A DNA stretch of 64,000 bases from Icerya purchasi (GCA_039619475.1 CM077115.1:179324695-179388694); one strand, 5' to 3'. Counted from the first letter of the stretch, positions 10,891 to 23,900 are shown. Translations and numbers: made by a program. Notes: generated by a model not told the origin, from the sequence alone.

Positions 10891-12125
10891 GGCTCGTCAT
10901 CCAAGGACCTTTACCCAGAAACAAATAGTAAGAAAATAAGTCGGTTATATTTTAATCCGATCAGAAAGCTTTGATAAAAACCAATCAATATAGCAGGAAT
11001 AACTAGTGGGAAAGGAAAAGACAGGATATAGGAAGCACAATAAGGTGCAGAAAGCTTAAGCCTCAACGTAAATAGGAATACATAACGCTCCATAAAAAGA
11101 GATGAACACTGGAAGAAAACATGATCGGCGTTGCAAATAACTGCATCATCAGGATGGAGGGGACAGTGTGGGGGGAGGAAATTAGGGAAAAGCGAAATCT
11201 GGTGGAAGGCAGAAAAGAATGGCCAAAACGCATACGAACAATGGAAACAACATCAGAAGGTCGAAGAAAGGGATAGAAACCACGAAGAATAGGGATAAAG
11301 AGTAGGCTGAACAGACAGATGAAATGTATAATTATTAGAAAAGGAGAGAACGTAAATATCCATGATCTGATATGAAAACTTTTACATATCGATAGGAGAT
11401 TAGCAGATGGAACTATTTAAAAAAAAAAGGCAAGAAGAAGTAGGAATCAGCCGCTTTATTACGAAATATGCTCGTGTGGCTAGGTATCCACGGTAAATAT
11501 CAAAATAAATGGAATGGAGAGAAGAAAGATTATGAATGGGTGAACGTATACGGAGGATAACAAAGTCACACAAATGATCCGGAAGGGGAAAGGATATAGC
11601 CTGAAGGGCGCTCAAGGAATCAGAGATAATTAAAAAATTAAAGGAAAGGTGATTCGAAGAAATGAAAATAATAGAACGTAGAATAGTCAATAATTCGTTT
11701 ACGAATATGAAACAGAAGTAAGGAAAACGAAAATATTCGAATAGGTTAACATCAGGGAGGATGAGAAGGAAGCACCAACACCACCAGGCCCCCTCGAACC
11801 ATCTGTGTAAATGGTAACATGAGAGGGAAATAGGAAATTGATAGTGCTGTAGAAAATACCTGTTTAATTAATCCGGTTGGTGGGAGGTTTTTAGAAAGTG
11901 TGGGAAGAATAAATACCTTAGGAGGATAACAGAGATTAATATAGTTAAAGGAAAAATAGGGGAGATTATTGAAGTAGATAGTGTACGGTCAAAATGAACT
12001 GAGACGATGTGAAATAAATGCCAGAACAGGGGCTTTGCTAGGAGTAAAGCGCCAGCTATTATAAATTGAAAGGAAGGACCGAACAAGAGTAGAGGACGCG
12101 AGTGGAAGACGTTTAACAAGGAAGC
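10861..12125 (-). mobile_element. I/R1-group LINE, 5'-truncated copy 2, poly(A) tail
   Basis: The T-run at 10861-10890 is the poly(A) tail in RNA sense; just inside it the copy ends GGATGACGAGCCC. Upstream on the minus strand, 11093-10911 encodes the ORF2 C-terminus (MERYVFLFTLRLKLSAPYC), nearly the same as the copy ending at 26.57 kb. Before it is a zinc-binding-like segment, and at 11690-11400 an RNase H segment (MTILRSIIFISSNHL, IISDSLSALQAI). The copy is 5'-truncated within or before the post-RT region, as usual for target-primed reverse transcription. The frames are interrupted. Confidence 0.78.
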
Positions 12126-13939
12126 GATAGTCTAAATATCGGTTTCAATCGCGTATTTCCATTCCTTCTCACTTTTCTTAAAAGGAAACTCTGTTCACAA
12201 ATTAATCTGCTATTTTAAATCCGTTAATTTTCGTATCAATAACTGCAACGTGTCTCCGTATCGTTTGAGTTTTTAAAAAAAATGTGTTAATATGACAAGA
12301 CACTCAAATGTATTCACATATAGGTGGGGGTAGATAATTTTTCGTAATTTAGTTTTAACAATAGAAAAACAAAAAAGACCTAATCTTAACGGTATGTTTT
12401 TTTTTTTTTTTAGTTTTTTTTTATACTTCAGTTAACCGAATCAATGTGAACAAATATCGGATGTAAAAATAAATAATTATGTTGATTTACACATTTTATT
12501 TATTTATGTATTTTTCTCTATACAAAGTTTTTTGTAGGCAGTCATTTAACTCTGGAGTAATATAAATATATAAAAATCATTAATTTTATCTTCGATCGTC
12601 GATACTGTAAAATTTATAATAACTTTTACCCTGAGACACTTCCTTAAAAGTTATCATAAATTTCATAAGAATTATTACGACTTATAAATTTAAATAACGC
12701 GATCTATATTTCCAAATAACTGTAAAAGTAATCATAGTAACAGTAGTAATAATTATAGTAATCGCAATAACAGTAATAATAATAGTAACGTACTGGAAAT
12801 GTAAAAAATATAATTCGCACTTAATCTTAGAAATACAATAACAAAAATTATAAAATCTGTTGTTTTTTTCATTTTTTTCCCTTTTTTTTTGTTTTTTTCC
12901 ATGTAAAGAAGATAGTATTAAAATTAAGCGAAATCCAGCGTGGTTTATTTGTTTACGAACAAAGTAACGCAATCTTTAATTTTAATATCAACATAATTGC
13001 AAAATTATATGATATGTATATCGCTCCGATTTGACAAATGTATACAGATGTGTGTGCATATTTATGAATGTTATTCGCAATTTTATTAAATTATTCGACA
13101 AAATAAATACCAACTGTCTTATATGAACGCTTTAGGCACTTCACAAATAGAGAGATAAGGACAGTAGAGAAAATGCTTGAAGAGGTGTTTTTTTTATGTT
13201 TTGCAGACTGTATACAAAATTGGATTTATTTCGTTCAAGAACTTGTTTTTGATACTGTGTAATTGTAGAATTTATTTTCTTTTAAATTGATCATTATTAA
13301 AGTTTATTTTCCTTTTTATAAATTTATGATCGGTATAACTGACGACGAATACGTTATTAGTTCTACGAATTAACTATTTCCGCTTATTTAAAAATGTATA
13401 TATATATATATATATATATACACTATATTCGATTTAATATAGAAGTTTATGTGTGTATATTTATATCGAAAATATTTGCTAAACCAACAGTCTTTATGTA
13501 GTTGGTAAGCATCTTTACCAAGAGCGGCAGTATTAATTAAATAAGGTGTGAAGAAACTTTGGGAAGATTCTTCTATAAGAAAATACATAAATCCTCTCTG
13601 TGACTGCGAGGTGAGTAGAGGCCATTATAACCTCCCTTGTCGGCAAACTGTAAGCGAAGAGACCTACATATATATTGTATGACTTTGGAAGAAAAAAGGC
13701 GTAATAATAATCACAACGATGATCTTTATTTGCCGTTGTGTACGGTAATAAAAACTACTACATTAAACTACAAGATAATAAGGATACAGCAGTCTTATAG
13801 GGAGAAAAGATAAACTCACTTTTGAACGTTATAAGTGTTACTAGAGAATAGCTTCAACGGTTGTAAGAAAGTGTCTTCGGAAAATTCACGAACCCGCGTC
13901 GCGGATGCAGAGGAATTAAATACGTTATATCGCCACCCG
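12126..13939. other. AT-rich stretch with microsatellites, no gene recognised
   Basis: Contains an imperfect GTAATA-type repeat at about 12720-12790 and a (TA)n run at 13397-13420. No exon or element family is recognised. Confidence 0.5.
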
Positions 13940-14420
13940 GTTATTAGTGACGATTCGTAACTTGAACTATATACGCGTAAAATTTGGTGGCTGGTTACGG
14001 AGCATCAGAAAATTTGTACCAAAAAAAAAAACTCCTGTCGGGATAGACGCTAAACGGACTAAACACTCCAAGGAGACTGTAGGCCTGCTTGAAAACCGCA
14101 GATGGAAGATGTGCCGGAAGTATCAAAGGCACACTTTGCAGAAATAACGAATTTGCTAATGTGCTTAAGCGACATTAACAACGGCTGATCGATGATAAAC
14201 TGTGTAATCTTTTTAATGAACAAGTCAATTTGTACTGTCTCAGGACATCTGCAGAATTATATAAAGCTGTCCAAAAGCCGAGAAAGTTTCCGGGGAAAAT
14301 CAACATTAGATATTACTAGAGAATAGAGATGATTTAACGTTAATTACCGAAAATGTAGAGGACCTTATCGAGAATATATGGGGAGCTGACTGTGCGATTT
14401 AAATGAACATCACAGCCTTC
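13940..14420 (+). pseudogene. Possible LINE linker region (between endonuclease and RT)
   Basis: Plus-strand frames give a basic, tryptophan-containing stretch (GLLENRRWKMCRKYQRHTLQ), then, after shifts, LCNLFNEQVNLYCLRTSAEL followed by YKAVQKP and LTLITENVEDLIENIWGAD. This order (basic linker, FC/YK segment, then a thr-x-thr-x-x-x-E-x-x-x-x-L segment) resembles the region between endonuclease and RT in R1/Jockey-group LINEs. No catalytic motif is visible, so the assignment is tentative. Confidence 0.3.
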
Positions 14421-15069
14421 TTGCCGAAATGCAAAACAGTCGATTTAATAATTTACCGATAATTCGCCCGTTCCCTGCACACCATCTACTCAAAAAGTTG
14501 ACATGAAGTAGCTTCGCTTTAAATTTTTTTTTTTGATTATTTGTGTAATTTCAAAATAAAATATTACAGACAGAATGCCATCTTGTGACGTATGGCGAGC
14601 AGATTAAAATCAGTCTAGTGTAAGTATATTTTCAATAATAATAATTCTCTTAGTCATTCTTCCGAAGGAACGGTTAAAATTTCAATATATTGAAAAATTT
14701 TCCATCAGCGCATCTTCCTAGTTTTTTGGGAAACTAACAGCGAAGTTCTCGATCAAATACTTTCCAACTGAATTCTGAGGTTTTTTTATCGGTCACGTCA
14801 CTAAGCGATATGGTAATGAGAGGGCAAAGAAAAACACTTTTTTTTTTGAAAAGTAAAAGTATGTGGCGAGTGCGAACCAGGAAGATGTCCAGTGAGTCGG
14901 ATCAAACTCCAATAATACGCGAATTTAAACATGTCAAATAGGATGAAGGGCGATGATTAATAATTGGAATTTCGCAAAGTGTGTTTAGATTGAGATTAGC
15001 GACTGCGAAAAAACCGGAAAATCGATGGTAGGTGGCGTGAATCATTCAAGAAGTGATGAGGCTGTTGCT
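14421..15069. other. No recognised feature
   Basis: Non-repetitive-looking AT-rich sequence without a convincing open frame or motif. Confidence 0.45.
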
Positions 15070-15075
15070 GAGGTT

Positions 15076-15446
15076 CTTTATAGTGCCATACTTAATTCCT
15101 GAGCGTCAGCGACTACCTATTCGTACATCTCAGCTGTACAGACATAGGTAGTGTACTAGGCAATTGTTTATATACAGTACGAATGTGTACACACGCAAGA
15201 CTACATTCAGAACCGATGGTAGCTGCTTGTTATTGCGCTACCAGTGCAGTCCCTTGTGGGTCTGCTGTGTACTGACCTAGCGCGCCTATGATGTTGAACG
15301 TGGTGGTTTGCCATTGTCTTTCACGTGACTATTAGCGATTATTTTATTTATTTATTTATTCTTGTAATAAGTTCGTCGTCGCTCGGGATCGAACCCGTGA
15401 TCTCCATAACGGAAGTCAAGCGCTCTAGCAACTAGGCTATCGCGAC
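15076..15446 (-). mobile_element. tRNA-derived SINE, copy 1
   Basis: Read on the minus strand from 15446, the element starts with a tRNA-like head. It has a GTCGC/GCGAC acceptor-like pairing, an A-box-like TAGCCTAGTTGCTAGAGCG and a B box GGTTCGATCCC, so it would carry an internal RNA polymerase III promoter. An ATTT-rich patch and a tRNA-unrelated body of about 270 bp follow. The 57.86-58.22 kb copy is almost identical along its whole length. Short direct repeats GAGGTT flank it (15070-15075 and 15448-15453), a plausible target-site duplication. Confidence 0.88.
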
Positions 15447-17060
15447 GGAGGTTACATGCCGTAAACTAACGTAGACACAGAAAATAGGCTTCAGATTGAC
15501 TAATGTATTTATAAATTTGCCGAAATTGATGGGAAAAATTCTAGACGCATCCGAGAAAATCTCTTGAAAGTTATTCTATGTAGGAAGATTTGCACGGCAT
15601 TGGGGAATTCGAGCGCATCAATTTAATTCCAATGCATAGAATAAGAATTGCGGAAACGTTACTTTCTTACGCAGGCGAAAAAATTCAAATCTTTTCCGAA
15701 TATCGCCGATTCTTATGAGAACGGAGAAAATAACAGATAAGATAACGTTTTGGTCATATTCTATCGATAGGGCCTTTGTCTAGACAGTTTATATAAAAAC
15801 TCGTAAGTAGGCTTGCAGTAAACTCTCTCTTGTTATTTCATAAATTACGTATAATGCAAGGGGGCTATGTGGTCGCACGCTTCATGAAAATTTCATGGTT
15901 GAAAGAAAAACTAGTTTTCGGCACTTGTCGCGACAGCGGCATTGCTAGAGCGATCGGACTAAACGATTGAGTAATTGTTGATAGTCGCGCGGGTGGCAAT
16001 CACTAAAAATCACTTACCATCAGTTTCAAGAGTAGTGTTACATGTGCATTTTGCGCATGAGTACATACGTATATGACGTACTTGAACGGTAAATTAGTTG
16101 CAATGTCAGATGTAAATTAAAAATTACGGCATGGACTTTAAAAGGAGAGGAGAAACAAATAATATAACATTTTGTTCGATCAGCCTTTGAAAAAGTCTGT
16201 CGCGTTCAAAGTTATTTTTAGTTTAATGAATATAAAGTTTAGCGGAACTACTATAACCATAGTTGCCTAACTTCAATCTTTTGTTGTTTTTGTTACTTCT
16301 CCTTTTTAAACGGTTCATTAGCAGTTAGCATGATGAAGTTCGTTAATGATCGGTCTCCAGAATCACACGGCTACTCGAATTTTTTTTTATCCGAAATAAA
16401 ATTCCGCACCGATATGTAAGATTAATCGTAAAAATAATGCGTACATACTTATTCGAATAATACCTGATGACCGATTTTTCTTTTTTTTTTTTTCTTATTC
16501 ACATTTTTGTTTCAGTATACAATCGTCGACACAGCCATAGCAGTGGTAGCGTCAGAAATTAGTTTCCGAGAGCGAGATTTCCACCTCCGAATTTCCTTCG
16601 TCCCTTTTCAATTTGAAGCAGATTAACGCGAGATAATTAATCATTTAATCTTCAATTAATTTTGTTCCTCGTTTAAAATGTTACGCGTCAATAGTTCCGC
16701 GTTAAAAAAGTTTGTTTTTGAACTTTCGGAGGATAGAGATCACTGCGGAATAGCGAAAATAACATATGTGTTTTTTTTATTTTTTATCGGAGGCAGTATA
16801 ATGATAATAACGGGGCTTATTGCACGAAAATCAATATTTCAATTGTGTACGAGATGATATGAAATGTAACGAGCTTTAAGCTTTCTGCGCAGAAGTCGGT
16901 ACAGTTTACGACGCCTGAAGTGTGTAATTTTCACTTACAATTAATAGAAACGAAATTATAACAAAATAATTAGAACGTAATTATATCGGTAACACAGCCA
17001 TTAAAAGGATATTCTACGGAAAAAACGAAGGAATGAGAGATGCTGCTGCCATCCAGCTAG
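15447..17060. other. 3' flank of Dop2R (possible 3' UTR)
   Basis: No other gene is recognised. Read on the minus strand, this is the sequence downstream of the Dop2R stop codon, so its right part is expected to be 3' UTR. Its true end cannot be fixed from sequence alone. Confidence 0.5.
16776..16781 (-). promoter_or_regulatory. Possible polyadenylation signal of Dop2R
   Basis: TTTATT on the plus strand reads AATAAA on the minus strand, about 280 bp downstream of the stop codon at 17061. The hexamer is common by chance in this AT-rich DNA, so this is only a candidate. Confidence 0.25.
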
Positions 17061-17275
17061 TCACGTACCCATATGCATAATCTTTTTGAAAGCTTTTCGA
17101 AATTCTGGATTGAATATGGTATAAATTACCGGATTTACGAAACTGTTCATGTAGCCTAGCCACGTCGTCAGTATGAACGATGTAACTCCTGGTCTGCACC
17201 CGGCACTGACCGTTAAACAGATAGCGTCCAAGGTGTTTAATGTAAAAAACGGCACCCAGCAAATCAGAAATACTC
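17061..17275 (-). CDS. Dop2R: D2-like dopamine receptor, last exon (TM6 end, TM7, tail)
   Basis: This exon encodes the final 70 residues of an aminergic GPCR in the plasma membrane. Visible marks are the TM6 toggle motif FLICWVPFF (Cys6.47, Trp6.48, Pro6.50, Phe6.51/6.52), an extracellular loop with CRPG, TM7 with FILTTWLGYMNSFVNPVIY (Trp7.40, Tyr7.43 and the NPxxY switch), helix 8 NPEFRKAFKKI, and a stop just six residues later. A very short tail after helix 8 is typical of D2-class receptors, which couple to Gi/o and inhibit adenylyl cyclase. The 3' splice site TATTATTACAG ends at 17276. The exon starts with the last two bases of a Gly codon (phase 1), matching the exon at 36531-36789 exactly. 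Vertebrate D2 genes, as I recall, also have an intron at this LG|VF position. An octopamine or serotonin receptor is less likely given the tail and loop. Confidence 0.93.
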
Positions 17276-17569
17276 CTGTAATAATAATAATAGTAATAAT
17301 AGTTTTTATTATTATAATCAATATTATAAGTTAACCTACTTATAATATTTTTCCTAGTAGAGCCGCTTATAAAGTCTCCGGCTCACAGTGTCGGATTTAA
17401 AAATGCACCTTTTAAAGTCCGTTATGTTTTTAGACATCTGATAAATTTGAAAATTTCAGATTTTAAAAACGAAAAAAACAGTATACTTATATATAGACAT
17501 TTTAAAGTTTTCAACAGATTTTTAATTAGAAAGAAAATTAATAATGATAAGTTAAATTTAACACTGCTG

Positions 17570-17573
<4 letters not shown>

Positions 17574-17618
<45 letters not shown>

Positions 17619-17940
17619 ATATATATATTAATTACAACGTAATTTTTAGGCTACCCTCTTATTAGAAAAAATGTTCCAATTTTATGTAACGTTTGTTATA
17701 TTTTATAGGATTTTTGTGATTATGTTATTATATTCATGTGGACCGATTTAGAATTACGTTGTAAATTTTGATTATTTTATACAAAGTATAGAAGAGAAAG
17801 AGATAGAATGTAAGCAAAAGGGGTCAAGGGGCACAGCCCCTTGCGAGTCCAAAATGGCCTAGTTCATATATATATATGTATGTATGTGTATATATATATA
17901 CACATACAATTATATATATATATATATACATATGTGTTGT
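17574..17940 (-). repeat. AT-flanked interspersed repeat (CAAGGGGC family), copy 1
   Basis: The unit lies between two (TA)n tracts. One end reads AATTACAACGTAATTTTTAGG; its middle has an A/T-rich stretch with ATAGGATTTTTGTGATTATG. The other end carries the purine-rich GTATAGAAGAGAAAGAGATA and a CAAGGGGC/GCCCCTTG palindrome, ending near GGCCTAGTTCATATATA. The same unit occurs at 43.84-44.24, 44.21-44.66 and 45.88-47.08 kb. I see no coding capacity. The palindromic (TA)n ends suggest a MITE-like or Helitron-like element, family unknown. Confidence 0.65.
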
Positions 17941-19646
17941 GTAGTTAAATTCGGAAAGGATTATTCTTTTTCTAAATAAAAATGAAAATCGGAATAAAAA
18001 AATACCCCAAAAATTAAAAAAAAACGTTACACCACTTCCTTCTCAGTTGTCACAAACATGAATATAGTTTGTTTTTATAAGACTAATATTTACCTAATTT
18101 ATTTCAGTTGTAACTACTATTCTCGACCGCACTTGGTCTTCGGCTTTTTGAGTAGATGTTTTATTGTATATCGTTTACTATTATCGAGTATCGAATATCG
18201 AACATATTCAGACTGTTTTTCTGCGACAGTTTATACGTAGTGATTAAGTTGACATTAACCTAGGCATATTCTTAAGAAAGAACCACCCGACTTGTGCGTT
18301 TAAGATGGAACGAGAGGAGGAATTCCTGCAATCGTTAATATACGCTCATCCTTTGAAAATTCTTCTTCAGTAATTTGTATCGACATTTTTAACCGAAATT
18401 AATTCTAAATTTTATATTCTCCCAGTGTTTCGTTAGTAATTCAGTCGCCGATCGATTTAAATGCATTTTTAAAAAAATTTTTCCTCTTTGCCTTTCCGTA
18501 ATGGGAGAAAAGGGGAAAAAACAAGTATCGTCTATGGCTGGAAATTTTATTTGTTCAAATGAGTGGCTACGTGCTCGGTATGTGTCCCATATAACGTAAT
18601 TATCACGTTACATGAATGGAATTTTGTTATCCTTATAACTGATACGGCTAAGCGTAAGTCCATTAAAGAGGGATTCGATTAACGGCGACGAGGATATTAT
18701 CGGACGGGATATTGGGGGAGGGGGGGATATTTGCTGCAGCAGGCATCGCATCGAGAATTATCTATGTCTGCAGTTGTGTTGTTATGAAAGATAATGCGCT
18801 GTTATGGGATGCTGGAATGAAGCCAGGCGTGAAATTGATTCTGCGCGATGGCTGCTCGCTCTCATAAACTGTGCCTTTTCAAGAATTTCCTGTTCCATTA
18901 TGATAATATTCGGTTTTGCCGAAATGCATTCAGCCTTACGAAAGCAACTTCGCTTGCATTCTGACCTTTCCTTCTACCGTGTTACGCTACTTATTATTCT
19001 CATCTTAATAAGAATTCTAATTAACACCATACAATACGACGCCCATTATCTTCATTTAGCAGTTCCCGGCCGGTTACACGTGTAATGCAATATTTCCGGC
19101 ATATGACAAAACAATCATATCGCATTTTTCTCCGCTTCTCCGACGTTAGCCGGTCTCCAAAATAACAACTCCTTGCTTAGAATTTTCCGTCGGAACAGCT
19201 CTCCGACCGGATCCGCTTTTCAACGAGGACAATCTTTCCTTTAATAAAAAACAAGTATTTAAATAGTTCGTAAATATTTCTTAAATTCCATGTAATAAAT
19301 AATAAAAATGAATATTTCATTACTCCAAAACGGGTGGCTCCTCAACTTGTTCGCTTCAATCGCACACACGCGTTAAACTTTGAAAAACACTATATTCCAG
19401 CGTTCTCCCTTTGAAATTATATTTCCGGCTGTCGGAATGTTTTGCATTTCCCCGCATTACGTAATAAAAAAAGAAGAAAAAAAAGACATCGAATAATTTT
19501 CTTTTTTCTCTTTTTTTAGCGAGCAAAACAAAATGAAATGTTTTATTACTGACTTCAAAAAAGAGGAGGTTGCATGTGTTGGTCGCGTACGCTTTTGACA
19601 TGAATATGTCTTATGGCTGCGGGTCATTCCGAAAATTTGTCCGTCC
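17941..19646. other. Intronic stretch without recognised gene
   Basis: AT-rich sequence. A short tag GACTTCAAAAAAGAGGAGGTT-like motif at 19551-19572 matches the terminal motif of the foldback family (see 37 and 46 kb). Confidence 0.45.
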
Positions 19647-19802
19647 CACGAAATGTAAGACATGTCACATGAAATGTAAGACATGTCACACGAAATGTAA
19701 GACATGTCACACGAAATGTAAGACATGTCACACGAAATGTAAGACATGTCACACGAAATGTAAGACATGTCACACGAAATGTAAGACATGTCACACGAAA
19801 TG
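19647..19802. repeat. 21-bp tandem repeat, about 7.4 copies
   Basis: The unit CACGAAATGTAAGACATGTC plus A (21 bp) repeats with one T variant in the second unit. The unit is a multiple of three and lacks stops in several frames, so it creates a Cys/Lys-rich plus-strand reading (TCHTKCK) and minus-strand heptad readings. A (TA)n run follows at 19831-19862. The ORFs are repeat artefacts. Confidence 0.95.
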
Positions 19803-19828
19803 TTACCACATAATGGTGACATTATCGC

Positions 19829-19863
<35 letters not shown>

Positions 19864-19989
19864 CTTTTTTTGCGTTTCCATGTTATTATTTAATTAGCAA
19901 TATAGTGTATCTTTATGTGCTTCTTCCTATGATGGAACTTGTTGTTCATCAACACTTGCACAGTAATAAAAAGTGTATTCATTATGTTT

Positions 19990-20910
19990 CCAAAAACGTA
20001 AACCGCCACCGAACTCAAACGCGAATTGTGGAAACGAAAACGGGACGACAAACTGTGCAATAGCGAAGAATCCGACACACTTATACGTAATACGCCTTTT
20101 GGTTCGAAAACGACAGATGTGGAACGTTCCTCAATCGCTAATTCTTCCGATATCAGTTCAGACTTTGTGCTGTCGCGCTGCAAATTACCCTTGCTATCGG
20201 AAACGTGGATCGAAAGTGATCAGTCAATCGAAATAGCAGCCTTCCGCATGGTATATTCAGACGAAACGCAGTTCAGTCGGGTATCTGCGAAAACATGGCA
20301 CATTCGAACGCTCCGAAATCTGTCGAACACGATCAGTTAAAATTCGATCAGTCAGAAATACGACTCAAGCGACAGCGTACGACGGCGTCGGCGACATTTG
20401 CTCAGTGTAATCGGCTGTAAATGTAAAACGCGCCCTACTCGTATTGGTCTACATCTCGCTAAACACTTTCTTCGAACGCATTCGAGAATTCTTTCTCCCG
20501 AACCTCCTATCTTGTACAATGCGAAATAATTAAAAGGTTTGTTTAAAGATCTTCATGAATTAAATTACCACACAATATTCCGATAGTTCTCAGTGGTGAT
20601 GTTAACTCGGATTTAGGAGGGTCTCCCACATTCATAGAATTTACGCGTGCAGAATTCGGACTCGAACTAAAGAACGAACCAATCATTCCCACATCACGCA
20701 ATTCCACGTGCATTGACGCCGTCTTTTCTCGTCACGAAAGCGCACTTGAAACGCGTAACGATATTTCCTACTCTAGTACGCATCATCGTTTCGATAACGA
20801 CGTATACCTCCGATGTCAATGTAACGCTGTAAATGTAAATACCGTATCCGTCTCTAAAGAATCAATATTTCTGTACAATCAAAATCATAAACAGGTCGGC
20901 TTTTACATTT
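19990..20910 (+). pseudogene. Endonuclease (EEP) relic, Helentron- or LINE-derived
   Basis: Pieces of an exonuclease-endonuclease-phosphatase fold occur in order on the plus strand. LPLLSETWIESDQSIEIAAF (20185-20245) carries the catalytic Glu in the SETW site. A shifted segment follows around 20440-20510 (VISIYISLNTFFERIREF, the Y-x-S/P-x-N strand). Then comes IVLSGDVNSDLGGSPTFIEF (about 20585-20645), with the Asp/Asn GD-x-N site. Last is an ST-x-IDAVFSR segment near 20705-20735 and a THHRF end in place of the usual SDH/SYH. This combination resembles endonuclease domains found in arthropod Helentron (Helitron2) proteins, but a LINE origin is not excluded. At least two frameshifts and stops break it. 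Confidence 0.55.
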
Positions 20911-23900
20911 GTAGATTCAGGCCCGCTAGAAAAAGCCAGGTTCATAGAAACAACCCAGATAAAATTCCAATGTCGAGTGAAAGAATAAACGAAAGACGGA
21001 GCTGCCCATGAGATATATAGTCGTATATTTAATGAGCGATATCTGCGTGAAGCGGAGATACTTGCTTGCCTTATATAAGATTCTCTTTTTCTTTTAATGT
21101 TTGTTCACGCATAACCTTTAATTATTTAGACGGATCTTGATGATTTTCATTCGAAAGTGTACCAGTCACAGTAGAGATCCAACATATACGTACACCCCCC
21201 GTACAGTACATAGTAGTCGTTAAAATAAATTTAAAAAAAGGAGTACTTTAGATTTCAGTGAACACAAACGTGACTGACTTGAAAATTATTATAAATTTAG
21301 GAAATGAAAGTTGCAAAAAGAAAAAACAACTTTTAATAAGAAAACATAGAATTAAAATACCGGTAATAATAATTGCCATATTTGAATATGAAAGGTTCAG
21401 AGCTGGTCACTGACGGAAATAGTACACGTATCTTAACATTGCATTGCGCATAATTTTCGACTATCGGCCGATGATATCCACTGTTTATCAGTAATTGTAC
21501 AGCGGTGGTTCCACACGAGCATGTACATATATATATATCGGTAAGTATCGGTGAATTACTCAGTAGCCACTTAAATAATAATAATAATAATAATCGTTAT
21601 AAAAAATGACTTCTATCGAGAGAATGATTTTCTTTACTTAATATAATCGGACAAAAATGAGTCTAAAAATTATTATTAAAATATGAACATCCGAAACATT
21701 AACAATTAGCGCAGGCCGATGAACGAGAGTGACTCAAACTATTATTAATGCTACTTATCATATGGAAATGTAGATTCGAATAAAGATAACTGAAAACAAC
21801 CCTCAAAGCTGCATTTACATGCTTATCACCGACGTAATTTAAACATTATACTTTTTAACCACAATACCTAATTTTTTATAGAGTGCAGAAGATATAGCAA
21901 CTTTTGTATTATCATTCATAAAAAAAAAAAAAAAAGAAAAAAAAATACCGATACTTAAAGATTGGTACCCTAAAAGTTGTAATAAAAATGCGCAAAAAAG
22001 CAAAAAATAATTACTCGATAAAAAATAAAATATGTGTTATACGGTGAAATATACCCTTAAAAGAGAATATTATGATTTTGCTTCGAATAATATTAATACT
22101 TGTTAGAATCGGAGCAAATCAAAATGCAACGATAATTAAAAGCCTGTGTCTCTATACTCATTTAACAGGTTTCCAGTTATTGTTGCAATTTGAATTTAAC
22201 GAGTCTAATTTAAGTACGAATGTTGTTTAAAAACAATCGTATTATTAATTTTCTTAAGTATTATACTGTAATAAAATGTATTTTATCTCGAGCAATAATT
22301 TTTTAGCTTTCTAGCGCATTTTAATTAAATTTTTCGAATAAATTTTGAATTTTGTTTTTTTTTTTTTTATCGTTTTGAACATTTTTTAATCTTAATTTTA
22401 GACAAGATGAAATATTTTTCATATGTATAATCGAGAAAAGTAGATCAGCGAAAGTGTCAAGAAAAAAAACGCAAAAAAAAAAAGAAGACAGTTAATGTAC
22501 GAATGTGATCCGAATGGGCAAGGAAATACGTGGGGTTGACCGTAGGTGTTCAGCTAATCCGTCGTCTGAGCACCGAGTGAAATCTACTGCTTTTTCACTG
22601 ATGAACCACAGTAATCCGCTATCACATAAGGGCTGCAGGAAAAAATCTCAATTAATAGCCGTTACAATTACGCTTTTTCAAAAATAACGCGTAATTTGTG
22701 CTCTATATACCATACGTCGGAGACCAGGATCCGCGGCATACCACTTTTTGAATTATTAATGCGCTATTACGGGCTCGACGTGAAACTCCCGATTTTGCGT
22801 AATGCGCAAATATTCTATATAATCGAAATGTGCCTATGCATTGGGCGTCAAGAGAAATAAATTTCAGTACGTTGTGCGATGATGTCAAAAAAAAAAGAGA
22901 TTAGGAATCTAAATGTTTTAAAAATTACTATAACTGAACCAATAACTTTTAAGTAATTTGAATTTGGCGGATGGGGGATATTAATTTTTTTTATATTATA
23001 TTAAAATTGACATGGCCATTATATAAAATGTTCGAATTATACATATTTGCACGGTAATATCGTTTAAGGAACTTTGGTAAAAATCTGTTGATCAAAAAAC
23101 GCGCGCGTAATTGTTTACGTACGAAAAATTAAAGTTCGTACATTATTATTTGACTTGATGGAGTGAATGGAAGAGAGAACACACGGACATCTTATAAGAG
23201 ACCGTCAATTTTGTTAGATCCAGTTGAATTGTTTACAATATGATTCGTATTAAACATCAGTCAGCGGAAGAATCAGAAGAAACCGAACTTTCTTCGGCAT
23301 AATGCATACCGATGAGGTCGTCATGCGTAAAAAGACGCGCATGCGACAGTGACTGACTACATCTTCCGTTTTGTAAAGATCGAATGAAAAGTAAAACAGT
23401 AGAACAGTGCGAGCGATTCTCGATGCGAAATATTCCGATTCACTTCGATCGGATCGAATACAATTGCCGAGTCTCTTTTCGGCTCATTCAAATTCTTCTA
23501 AAGCTCCGACTGCACGCGTTCTGTAATTTATCGAATATTCCGCTGAATCTGGAATGAGCCGAACATTTTCGATGCCTAACAAAATCGTTATTTCTTAGTG
23601 AAAAATACAAAAAAAAAAAAAACCTTTTTAATTTTTGGACAAACTGCTAATACAGGAAAAGCGTATTAAATGACATTTGACGATCGGCGGCGGGGGGTCG
23701 GGGGGGGGGGGGGTAAAATTAGTAAAAGGAGAATGTCTAGCTGGGCGAATTTATTCTCGAAGAAGCTTTCATTGTTTGTTTGCACACATAGATGTAAAAT
23801 TAGAGGCGAAATCTGGCCGAATCTAACATCATCGTAAGCGGTAAAAGTAAAAAGATAATAGCGTCGATAATCCCGTAATTCAAAAAACCGAGCACGTTCC

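Noticed and set aside
15375..15446. A tRNA gene on the minus strand
   Set aside because: A and B boxes and acceptor-like pairing are present, but the sequence is fused to a 300-bp body, repeated at 58.2 kb and flanked by target duplications, so it is a SINE head.
17014..17262. 82-codon minus-strand frame overlapping the Dop2R last exon
   Set aside because: It is an out-of-frame reading of the same exon and lacks GPCR motifs.
19457..19893. Cys-rich (TCHTKCK) and antisense heptad frames
   Set aside because: Products of the 21-bp tandem repeat. The alternating C/H spacing looks like zinc knuckles but is dictated by the DNA unit.
23320..23345. CGCATGC-type palindrome around GCGTAAAAAGACGCGCATGC
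   Set aside because: Short and isolated, with no associated gene or repeat; not distinguishable from chance.
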